This document shows positions 8,255 through 14,634 of a stretch of DNA of 33,459 nt, in pieces. Position 1 is the first letter of the stretch, and each line of letters begins with the position of its first letter. Source of the stretch: Candidatus Methylomirabilota bacterium. GTDB lineage: Bacteria > Methylomirabilota > Methylomirabilia > Methylomirabilales > 2-02-FULL-66-22. Below the pieces are notes generated by a model. The model had not been told where the DNA came from and made no database searches. It was given only the letters and a program-made list of their open reading frames with translations. A program made the position numbers and the translations under genes. The stretch lies in the NCBI GenBank assembly GCA_016209735.1, contig JACQVN010000049.1, positions 1 through 33,459 on the forward strand, read 5' to 3'.

Positions 8255-9538
8255 ATGCGTGATCGACTGCTGAGGATTCTGCTCGAGCTGCCAGGACCCC
8301 GGCGATTCGTGCGCACGATCTCCGAGGACCTCGCGCAGGGGCGGACTGTTCTTTATATACTGCCTCCCGACGTTTCTGCAGAGGTCATCTGGGAGGCAAT
8401 TCACGGTGAGCTGTGGCATCGGCATTTCGACATCCTGGATGGGAAGGTCGATCCGGATGCGGGCGCACGCCCCATTCGCGATGTGCTCGCGGAAGCACTA
8501 GGTCTTTCCGGCGCTTCGTCGCCCACCGTCACGCCTGAGAGCCTTCTGGCCCGCAAGGGACTCCCTCAGGTCATCTGGCTCAGCGGACTTGACCGCCTTC
8601 CATCCGATCAGGCGGCGACTTGGTGCAGCTTTCTGAGTCGCTGGGCAGCTTTCACTGCCGGTGAGAGAGGCCAACTGTGGCCTGTGTTCTGCGCGCCGGT
8701 CTCCAAGTCCGGGGTTCTGCCGACTCCTCTGCCAAGCGATGTCCGTATCGTTACAAGGCGGTGGTGGGGAACTTCCTCGGCAACCGAGATTCGACTTGCC
8801 TGCCGGTCGCTTGAGGACAGCGGGCCTGGAAGTCTGTCAGCGCTTTGGAGAGAGTATCTGCTTCCTTCGCTGGCGGGGGGAAGTCTATCGCTCGCCGCTC
8901 ATCTTTTCGATCTTCGCGTGGAGAGCGAACAAGAGCTCCGCTCGCATCTCGTTGACTATGCGAAAGAGCGGGACTGGGATCCCGCGCTCCTCGAGCAGGT
9001 CGACAGATTGGATCGTGCGAACTCCAGCCTGCGGAAGCTGAGGGAGGGAGAAGCAACTCAACCTGACGAGTTTCTCCGTCGACCTTGGCTCGAGGGTATC
9101 ATATCCCAGACGCCGGAATACGGGGTGGAGCTCTCTTCCGCAGCACTTGCGATGCTCGGGCGATGGGAGGTGGTGAGACACCGGCTCTGGCGTGCCCAGG
9201 CGGCGCTTCTGCTTCCACTCCTCGACGGCCTTCGATTGCGTCTCTGCGGGATTCTCACAACTCGCCAAGGCGCCGACTGGCCATGGCGATGGAGACGCCC
9301 CGAGTCTCCAGATGAGATGGCCCAAGTATCCAGCGATCCCTATGGCTGCCAGATCCGACATCTTGAAGCCCTCCTTCGCGAATGTCGCCCATTCCAGAAG
9401 GAGCGCCACTGGCTTCCGCTGCTGTCTCTTGCGAAATGGCTCAGGAACGAACTGGCACACTACCGCCCTGTCAACTATTCACACCTCCTTCGACTGACTG
9501 AGCTAAGTGAAAGTGTGGACGACAGCAAGCGCTCCTGA
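8255..9538 (+). CDS. HEPN-motif putative ribonuclease partner, 427 residues
   Basis: The ATG at 8255 lies one base after the stop of the giant ATPase gene and has no strong ribosome binding site, which suggests coupled translation. An in-frame TTG at 8234 would overlap the upstream gene. The C-terminal helical region contains WLRNELAHYRP, with R397-N398 and H402. This is the R-[polar]-x3-H pattern of HEPN RNases, and the following residues resemble Swt1-like HEPN proteins. The N-terminal 200 residues look like an alpha/beta P-loop core that lost its Walker A: TVLYILPP (31-38) sits where the loop would be and VIWLSGLD (106-113, D113) where Walker B would be. Inferred role: RNA-cleaving effector held inactive or activated by the large ATPase. 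The HEPN call rests on one motif and context. Confidence 0.72.
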   Translation: MRDRLLRILLELPGPRRFVRTISEDLAQGRTVLYILPPDVSAEVIWEAIHGELWHRHFDILDGKVDPDAGARPIRDVLAEALGLSGASSPTVTPESLLARKGLPQVIWLSGLDRLPSDQAATWCSFLSRWAAFTAGERGQLWPVFCAPVSKSGVLPTPLPSDVRIVTRRWWGTSSATEIRLACRSLEDSGPGSLSALWREYLLPSLAGGSLSLAAHLFDLRVESEQELRSHLVDYAKERDWDPALLEQVDRLDRANSSLRKLREGEATQPDEFLRRPWLEGIISQTPEYGVELSSAALAMLGRWEVVRHRLWRAQAALLLPLLDGLRLRLCGILTTRQGADWPWRWRRPESPDEMAQVSSDPYGCQIRHLEALLRECRPFQKERHWLPLLSLAKWLRNELAHYRPVNYSHLLRLTELSESVDDSKRS

Positions 9539-9603
9539 TCAACTGAGATGAAAAAAGACTATCCTCGACCTGTAGCAATGACGCTCAACATCCCGAGCGA
9601 GGC

Positions 9604-10158
9604 GATCAGTGTGTTCTCGTGGCCTTGGTGGATGCCGAGTCGAAGCTGATTCCGACATTCCTGGTCGGTAAGCGGGACGGGCAGACCGCCCTGGCCTACA
9701 TGGAGATTCCACGCCGACGACTCGCCGAGAACGGCCGAATCCAGTTGACCACGGAGGGCTCAACGCCCACATTGGGGCCGTCGAAAGGACCTTCGGCAAT
9801 GAAATGGATTGCGCGCAGCTCGTCAAGATCCTACGGGGCGGAACCGGCCGACGACGGAAGCTAGGCCCCACCCCGGGTCATGGAGGCGGTATCCACGACG
9901 ATTAACGGGAATCCCGACCCGGACCGGATCCGCACGTCCTATGTGGAGCGGCAGAACCTCACCATGCGCATGATGATGCGCCGGTTCACCCGGCTGACGA
10001 ATGCCTTCAGCAAGAAGCTGGAGACCCTGAAGGCGGCCCTAGCACTGCATTTCGCCTCCTATGACTTTTTCCGCATCCACCGGACCTTCCGCGTGACGCC
10101 GGCGATACGACCCGGAATCACCGATCGGGCATGGGGGCTGGATGAGCTAATTGATTGA
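9604..10158 (+). pseudogene. IS1-like DDE transposase remnant
   Basis: The frame opens with VALVDAESKLIPTFLVGKRD, typical of IS1-family-like transposases and containing the first catalytic Asp. After LTTEG near 9759 the homology shifts by one base (AHIGAVERTFGNEMDCAQLV in the next frame), then returns for NGNPDPDRI, TSYVERQNLTMRM and RFTRLTNAF to the stop at 10158. The expected second catalytic Asp (usually LTTDG) is Glu here, and the third acid is the Glu of YVERQ. The N-terminal region is missing and I see no terminal inverted repeats. It is dead, and lies only 66 bases after the HEPN-motif gene. Confidence 0.85.
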
Positions 10159-10191
10159 AAGGAAAGCCGTTGCGTATATGAAACTTTTCCC

Positions 10192-10219
10192 TTGACATTC
10201 GTTTACACATACGTAAACT
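10192..10219 (+). promoter_or_regulatory. Promoter and operator of the HigBA-SecB module
   Basis: TTGACA (10192-10197) and TAAACT (10214-10219) are 16 bases apart. A palindrome, GTTTAC-N6-GTAAAC (10201-10218), fills the spacer and overlaps the -10, as expected if the XRE antitoxin represses its own operon. A start site about 6 bases beyond the -10 would fall on the second ATG of the toxin gene (10226), implying a leaderless or nearly leaderless transcript. Confidence 0.7.
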
Positions 10220-10627
10220 ATGCAGATGTCAGATCCTGAGCGTATTGTAGCCCAAGGGGCGTGGGGAACGGTCGAGTGGGCGAGAGACTCCCGCGACCGA
10301 CTACCCGCCCGGGACCTTTATTTGAGCCTACCTGACGAAGACAAAGCGAAGGTAATATCCCTTTTCAACCGATTGGCTGATTTCGGCCGCATCTCAAACA
10401 GGGAAAAATTCAATCAACTTGGAGAGAAAGCTGGACCTAGGGGCCGTGGCATCTGGGAATTCAAGAGCTTCCAAATCCGATTTTTTGGCGAATTCAGGGC
10501 TGGGGCCAAGTTCGTCATTGCTCATGGCACCAGCACCAAGAAATCCCGCGCATTGTCGGCGTCAGATATCGGAATAGCCATTCGAATCCTGGCTGAACAC
10601 GATGCGAGACGGAGCGAGAGCAAATGA
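10220..10627 (+). CDS. higB: HigB/RelE-type toxin (Gp49-like), 135 residues
   Basis: The protein matches the Gp49-like/HigB branch of the RelE superfamily, whose members are ribosome-dependent mRNA endonucleases. Visible hallmarks are GRGIWEFKSFQIRFFGEF (central beta strands), AKFVIAHGTSTKKSRAL, and a closing helix SASDIGIAIRILAEHD. An ATG at 10226 is an alternative start and fits the promoter position better. The stop overlaps the antitoxin start by 4 bases (ATGA). Gene order toxin-antitoxin is typical of higBA. This segment is visibly richer in A and T than the flanking genes, which suggests horizontal acquisition. Confidence 0.85.
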   Translation: MQMSDPERIVAQGAWGTVEWARDSRDRLPARDLYLSLPDEDKAKVISLFNRLADFGRISNREKFNQLGEKAGPRGRGIWEFKSFQIRFFGEFRAGAKFVIAHGTSTKKSRALSASDIGIAIRILAEHDARRSESK

Positions 10628-11061
10628 CTAGAGTGGTTTCTGACTATGAACTTTTCCAGAAGTCCTCGGATCGGAACCGGAGATTGCTGCGGCAAGAGGA
10701 ATTGATTTTGGACGTTACCGAGCGGTTGAGTGAAGCCCTTTCCTGCGAAGGAATCACAAAGGCAGAGTTGGCCAAGAGGCTCGGCAAGACAAAGGGTTTT
10801 GTGTCTCAAATTCTGTCTGGTGGTCGCAACCTGACCCTGAGGACGATTGCCGATGTCGCCGATTCCTTGGGATGTGAAATTCGCATTCAACTCGGAAAGG
10901 AAAATCGATTGGATGAAACAGGAACGCAAGTGTCGAGGGGGCAGAACGGACGAAAGATCATTCCCGTGACGTATAGCCATGCCCCCGAATACAAGATTGC
11001 TCGCCCGGCGCAGGTACAATACGCTAAGGGGGCGATCGGACATTCGCAGGTGGCGGCGTGA
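10624..11061 (+). CDS. higA: HigA-type XRE antitoxin with C-terminal extension, 145 residues
   Basis: Residues 44-83 form an XRE helix-turn-helix (ITKAELAKRLGKTKGFVSQI, then a recognition and support helix). This would bind the palindrome at 10201-10218 and repress the operon. Beyond the HTH, residues about 95-145 form an extension (ending KGAIGHSQVAA) absent from plain HigA proteins. In chaperone-controlled modules such as M. tuberculosis HigBA1-Rv1957, such a tail is the chaperone addiction region that makes the antitoxin unstable without its SecB-like partner. The gene overlaps the toxin by ATGA and the chaperone gene by GTGA (11058-11061). Confidence 0.85.
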   Translation: MTRVVSDYELFQKSSDRNRRLLRQEELILDVTERLSEALSCEGITKAELAKRLGKTKGFVSQILSGGRNLTLRTIADVADSLGCEIRIQLGKENRLDETGTQVSRGQNGRKIIPVTYSHAPEYKIARPAQVQYAKGAIGHSQVAA

Positions 11062-11591
11062 CACAATCAGTAAAAGGGATTGCACCCCTTATCGCGGCTG
11101 TGCAAATCGAAGACATCCGACTTACCGAAGCCACCGTCAGAACAAAGATCAGTTCGCCCAAAGACGTGGACGAAGTGGATCTTGTCCTCGATACATCTGC
11201 AATTGTTAAGGAACACCACCCACCCGAACCTTTTGTCGTCTTGGCCACCATTGACGCAAAGCTTGTTCCGCGCAGAACACCCGAGAGCGCTGCGGTTTCG
11301 ATTAAGGCTGGGTTCGAGCTTCGGTATAGCCTTCCGCCGGACCTTAGGGTCTCTCGTCGCGACTTGAATACCTTTGCTCGGATCAATAGCGTGTTCAACG
11401 TGTGGCCATACTGGAGAGAATTCATTCAGAGTATGACTACAAGGATGCATCTGCCTCCACTTGTTCTGCCGGTCTTCAGAGTGCGAGAGGCTGCGAAACG
11501 TATTTCAAGGAAGGCTTCCAGCACAACGAATAGCACTCTCCCAGCAATCCCCCAGGACGACGCTTCGGCTGCAACGGCCCGACCGTCGTAG
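11058..11591 (+). CDS. SecB-like chaperone of a toxin-antitoxin-chaperone module, 177 residues
   Basis: The GTG start overlaps the antitoxin stop. Residues 104-141 carry the SecB-fold hallmark (FARINSVFNVWPYWREF, then PPLVLPVF), matching the PYxRE...PPLxL pattern of SecB proteins; the preceding strands (VQIEDI, VLATIDAKLV, AGFELRY) fit the SecB core. In TAC modules this solitary SecB binds the antitoxin tail, protects it from proteolysis and aggregation, and so controls the toxin. The C-terminal 30 residues are low complexity, rich in Ser, Thr and Ala. Position and overlap argue for an antitoxin-dedicated chaperone rather than the general export SecB. Confidence 0.85.
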   Translation: MTQSVKGIAPLIAAVQIEDIRLTEATVRTKISSPKDVDEVDLVLDTSAIVKEHHPPEPFVVLATIDAKLVPRRTPESAAVSIKAGFELRYSLPPDLRVSRRDLNTFARINSVFNVWPYWREFIQSMTTRMHLPPLVLPVFRVREAAKRISRKASSTTNSTLPAIPQDDASAATARPS

Positions 11592-11721
11592 GTCTCACCT
11601 TCTCAATCCCTAATCCAGTGTCCCGGTTTCCTAGAAAATCAAGTCAGGACGCTGCTGGCCGCCACAGGACTTGACAATGTCTTACAGATGATGGTTTTTG
11701 CATGACAGCATAGGAGATGGC

Positions 11722-11913
11722 ATGGCCAAGGTGCAGGTGACGGTTCGGCTGGAAAAGGAGCAGTTGGCGCGCGCCATGAAAGCCCTGGGAGCCGAAACGT
11801 TGACGGAGGCGATCGAGCGGGCGCTGGCGTTTGCCGCCGAGAAGGCCACCCACGACGCCATCATCCGGAAGTACAGCGGTGTTGGCGGGAAGAACGCCTG
11901 TACCGGCGGCTAG
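11722..11913 (+). CDS. Orphan VapB-like antitoxin, 63 residues
   Basis: The ATG at 11722 has AGGAG five bases upstream; an in-frame TTG at 11698 is less likely. MAKVQVTVRLEKEQLARAM followed by a helix ending TEAIERALAFAAEK is the pattern of VapB-type antitoxins that bind DNA as dimers. No PIN-domain toxin follows; the next 250 bases are repeats. The last few residues (NACTGG) may be altered, since reading one base over continues as LYRRLAALC. It could be a leftover of a vapBC pair or an anti-addiction antitoxin acting on a toxin elsewhere. Confidence 0.65.
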   Translation: MAKVQVTVRLEKEQLARAMKALGAETLTEAIERALAFAAEKATHDAIIRKYSGVGGKNACTGG

Positions 11914-11970
11914 CCGCCCTGTGCCATACCGGTAAGTCTGCCCGGGCACAAACCTTCAACCAAGAAGGTC

Positions 11971-12120
11971 TCACCAGCCGATTCTCGTTGGGCTCGCCAA
12001 CCCCCTTCATGCTCTTCATGGTGGATAAGCTTCAGGGCCTTCACCCCGGAGCTCACGAAGGCGAACGAATCCTGCCGGCCACCTCGCGATGCCCTGGATT
12101 CCCGCTTGCGCGGGAATGAC
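11971..12120. repeat. 150-base dispersed repeat, copy 1
   Basis: This stretch shares its order of blocks with 12801-12952: ATTCTCGTTGGGCTC, then CTTCATGGTGGATAA (CTTCGTGGTGGATAA in the other copy), then CACGAAGGCGAAC, ending in GAATGAC. Near its end lies ATTCCCGCTTGCGCGGGAAT (12098-12117), a perfect dyad of the dRS3 type that recurs at 17515-17534. Confidence 0.6.
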
Positions 12121-12171
12121 ATCGAGGGAGGCGACCTGGAGATACCAAAGATCTCCACAGGGAGCTAGTCA

Positions 12172-12215
12172 GTAGGTCGGGCTTGGCCCGACGCGGCGGG
12201 CAGAGCCCGCCCTAC
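12172..12215. repeat. Double-hairpin repeat, copy 1
   Basis: Two perfect hairpins in tandem: GTCGGGC-TTG-GCCCGAC and GGCGGGC-AGA-GCCCGCC, two bases apart. Forty-two bases are identical to the copy at 12749-12790. Confidence 0.8.
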
Positions 12216-12239
12216 GGGTGTCGAGGGAGATCGGCTGCC

Positions 12240-12575
12240 GTAATCGGTTGTTTCTTTGCAGAGGCGAAGAAGGCGGGATGTCCGGAGCCAGAATTCGAGG
12301 AGATCGCCGGGGCATTCGTAGTGCGATTCCGGCCGGCGGGCCGGCCAGAGCGACCTGGGCGCATGCCGGAAATGGGGGAACGGGCGAAGAAGATCCTCGC
12401 ACTACTCCGGCGATCGGGACCCCTGAGTGCTCCCGCGATTTTCGCCAGACTCGAGGAGCCGATTACCCTCCGCACCCTGCAGGCGGACCTGAAGCGCCTC
12501 CGCGAAGCGGGCCTTATCGCTGCAACCATTGGGAGCAGGGCAACCGTCTATCAGGCCGCAGGGAGGGCCGGGTGA
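12240..12575 (+). pseudogene. 5'-truncated AlbA_2/RecG-like regulator fragment with winged helix
   Basis: The frame holds CFFAEAKKAGCPEPEFEEIA followed by GAFVVRFRP, the pattern at the end of the conserved region in AlbA_2 (Schlafen-like) ATP-binding proteins often annotated as RecG-like helicases or transcriptional regulators. A C-terminal winged helix follows (LSAPAIFARL, TLRTLQADLKRLREAGLI). The N-terminal AlbA_2 and ATP-binding parts are missing; upstream sequence is the double-hairpin repeat. An in-frame ATG at 12363 could still give a 70-residue winged-helix protein. Such proteins are frequent in defence-rich islands. Confidence 0.6.
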
Positions 12576-12577
12576 CA

Positions 12578-12605
12578 TTCGCGAAGTTTCGCGAAGTTTC
12601 GCGAA
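12578..12605. repeat. Three TTCGCGAA palindromes at 10-base spacing
   Basis: TTCGCGAA occurs at 12578-12585, 12588-12595 and 12598-12605, exactly one helical turn apart, starting 3 bases after the stop of the winged-helix fragment. The period would put all three palindromes on one face of DNA, so it could be a cooperative binding site, or just a simple tandem duplication. Confidence 0.7.
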
Positions 12606-12748
12606 GGGCCACGCGTAATGGATCAGCTCGGGGCTGGGAGGCGGACGGCCTGGCGGGCAAAGGAGCATACTAGACCGGCGGGAGCGGCACAGATCTGCTT
12701 GCGAAGAGTACGATGGATGACCGACGGTTTGGGTGAGGCTCCAGCTCC

Positions 12749-12790
12749 AGGTCGGGCTTGGCCCGACGCGGCGGGCAGAGCCCGCCCTAC
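12749..12790. repeat. Double-hairpin repeat, copy 2
   Basis: Identical over 42 bases to the copy starting at 12172 and in the same orientation. Together the copies bracket the AlbA_2-like fragment. Confidence 0.8.
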
Positions 12791-12800
12791 ACGATGACTT

Positions 12801-12952
12801 TCACCCGTCCATTCTCGTTGGGCTCTCTCCCCCTGCTTCGTGTCCTTCGTGATCTTCGTGGTGGATAAACTTCGGGGTCGGTTCACCACGAAGCACACGA
12901 AGGCGAACCGATCACACCGACCAACCTGCGATGCTTGCGCTGGGAGAATGAC
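12801..12952. repeat. 150-base dispersed repeat, copy 2
   Basis: Same orientation as copy 1 at 11971-12120 but diverged. It contains a strong inverted repeat around 12838-12903, with CTTCGTGGTGGATAA facing TTCACCACGAAG. Such CACGAAG-rich palindromes are a MITE-like design. Confidence 0.6.
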
Positions 12953-13030
12953 CTGGCCCTTGGCCTTTCGCCAAGGGCCAGCCGTCATCTCGCCAGATTG
13001 CCGCGGGGATGCGGGCGATTCAGCAGGATG

Positions 13031-14293
13031 TCACGCCCTGACGGGTGAGGCCCCCTTGGCCTCCCGGTAGACGGCCAGGGCCGCGTCCACGCCGGTGCCG
13101 CGGAGGAGGCGGAAGCCCTCGGCGGCCAGGACGGTCTCCAGGGCCTGCACGGTGATGAGGACGGCGTCCTTCCTCGCGCAGTAGCCCATGCTCCCGATGC
13201 GCCAGACCTTCCCCCGCATGGGCCCGAAGGAGGCGCCGATCTCGATGTTGAAGTCCTGAAGGAGGGCCGACCGGACGCGCTCGCCGTCGATCCCTTCCGG
13301 AATGTAAACCCCCGTCACGTTGGCCATCTTGTGGGCGATGTCCCCGAAGAGGGCGAGGCCCATGGCCTGGCAGGCGGCGACCAGGGCGCGGCCCGCCAGG
13401 GCGTGGCGGGCGAAGACCTGCTCCAGCCCCTCCTTCAGCAAGAGCCGGGCGCATTCCCGGGCCGCGTACAGGCCGGTCGTCGCCTCGGTGTGGTGGTTCA
13501 GGCCTTTCTCGTCCCAGTAATCCATGAGCATGGCGAGGTCGAAGTAGTTCGAGGCGATGCGTGTACCCGGGCCCTGGGATTCGCCCGGACCGAGGAGTCC
13601 CCGCTCCACGTGCCGGCGCCGTCGGACCACGGCGGTCACCCGGTCGTTGACAGTGATGGGGGACACGCCCGGAGGGCCGGCCAGGCACTTCTGCAAACCG
13701 GTGCTCACCGCGTCGATCTGCCAGGCGTCGACGGGGAGGTCGTTTCCGCCGAGGCTGGCGGTGGCGTCCACGTAGAGGAGCGCGTCGTACTGCCGGCACA
13801 GCCTCGCGATGTCGGCCAGGGGCTGCAGCATGGTGGTGGAGGTGTCGCCCTGGCAGATGGCGACGAGCTTGGGCCGATGCCGCCGGAGGGCTGCCTCGAT
13901 CTCTTCGGGTCGGAACACGGCTCCCCACTCGGTTTCGATTACCTTGACGTCCGCGCCGCAGCGCTCGGCGATCTCGACCTTCAAGTTCCCGAAGCGGCCG
14001 AAGACGGGAACCAGGACGACGTCCCCCGGCTCGATCACCGAGACGAAGATGGCCTCGATGCCGGCTCGGGCCGTGCCGTCGATCATGAAGGTCCACTCGT
14101 TCCGTGTCTGGAAGATCTCCCGGTACAGGGCCATGGTCTGCACCATGTAGGCGCGGAACTGCGGATCGAACTGCCCCAGGATGGGGGCGCTCATGGCACG
14201 GAGGACCCGGGGATCGGCGTTGATGGGGCCGGGCCCCATGAGGAGGCGAGGCAGGGGATTCAATTCCTCGAAGGCCGCATCGTAGTGGTCCAT
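13031..14293 (-). CDS. pucG: (S)-ureidoglycine-glyoxylate aminotransferase, PucG-type class V
   Basis: A 420-residue PLP enzyme of the class V alanine-glyoxylate aminotransferase family. Motifs close to B. subtilis PucG run the whole length: LMGPGPINADPRVLRA, PILGQFDPQF, NEWTFMIDGTARAGIEA, GDTSTTMLQPL, VDATASLGG (PLP-binding Asp), STGLQKCLAGPPG (Schiff-base Lys), SNYFDLAMLMDYW, LNHHTEATT and KVWRIGSMGYCARK. It would transfer the amino group of ureidoglycine, or alanine/serine, to glyoxylate, giving glycine, in purine breakdown or glyoxylate handling. I chose the ATG at 14293 (MDHYDAAFEE) because AAGGAG lies 10 bases upstream; a longer frame to 14326 would add residues from a repeat. No other ureide-pathway gene is nearby, so exact substrate is uncertain. 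Confidence 0.85.
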   Translation of the reverse strand: MDHYDAAFEELNPLPRLLMGPGPINADPRVLRAMSAPILGQFDPQFRAYMVQTMALYREIFQTRNEWTFMIDGTARAGIEAIFVSVIEPGDVVLVPVFGRFGNLKVEIAERCGADVKVIETEWGAVFRPEEIEAALRRHRPKLVAICQGDTSTTMLQPLADIARLCRQYDALLYVDATASLGGNDLPVDAWQIDAVSTGLQKCLAGPPGVSPITVNDRVTAVVRRRRHVERGLLGPGESQGPGTRIASNYFDLAMLMDYWDEKGLNHHTEATTGLYAARECARLLLKEGLEQVFARHALAGRALVAACQAMGLALFGDIAHKMANVTGVYIPEGIDGERVRSALLQDFNIEIGASFGPMRGKVWRIGSMGYCARKDAVLITVQALETVLAAEGFRLLRGTGVDAALAVYREAKGASPVRA

Positions 14294-14634
14294 GGTCAGT
14301 CCGCTCCTTAGAAAATCCCCCCTCACTCTCGCCCTCTTCCCCGCCGGGTACCCGCCTCAGGCGGGTGGGGGGGCGAGGGGGATTTTCATCCGCCGCGGGT
14401 GGGCGAACCCCCTGCGCGACTGCGATGAAAAGATCCGACAATACCGGGGCCGATCAACCGCCAAGACGCCAAGGGGATCGGAAACGCCACCGCACAGCTG
14501 AGATTACCCGGCAAGAATGGACCGCCAGGCGAAAATACTCGATTCCCGGCGGGAAGGCAACCTGGAGTGCTCCAATTCAAAACGGAAAATGAAAATGCAA
14601 AACCGGCCCACGCGTTCCCGGCATTGACCGGCTT
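14294..14634. other. Repeat-filled spacer between pucG and a GT-C/TPR gene
   Basis: Two structures fill it. One is a long hairpin repeat (14311-14408) whose arms AAAATCCCCC and GGGGGATTTT pair; a second copy lies at 17722-17800. The other is an AT-rich inverted repeat (14572-14660), with CAAAACGGAAAATGAAAATG facing CAATTTTTCATTTTG, which runs into the last codons of the GT-C/TPR gene. The latter may act as a transcription terminator. Confidence 0.55.
14311..14408. repeat. Hairpin repeat family, copy 1
   Basis: Shares GAAAATCCCC...CTC...CCCTCT...GGGGCGAGGGGG...TTCAT and the tail CGCGGGTGGGC(A/G)AAC with 17722-17800. It contains an inner CCCGCCTCAGGCGGG hairpin. The first bases lie just upstream of the pucG ribosome binding site. 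Confidence 0.65.

Larger units (their letters stand above)
12576..13030. other. Spacer between the island and the aminotransferase gene
   Basis: No gene is seen. The stretch contains three 10-base-spaced palindromes (12578-12605), the second double-hairpin repeat (12749-12790) and the second 150-base repeat (12801-12952). It marks the end of the accessory island; the next gene is an ordinary metabolic enzyme on the other strand. Confidence 0.6.

Noticed and set aside
11671-11721. Promoter for the VapB-like gene from TTGACA at 11671
   Set aside because: No acceptable -10 box lies 16-18 bases downstream.
11914-12170. VapC toxin after the VapB-like antitoxin
   Set aside because: No PIN-domain motif is seen in any frame; the region is the 150-base repeat.
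12578-12605. CRISPR-like array
   Set aside because: The three units are 8-base palindromes spaced by 2 bases, with no spacers and no cas genes.
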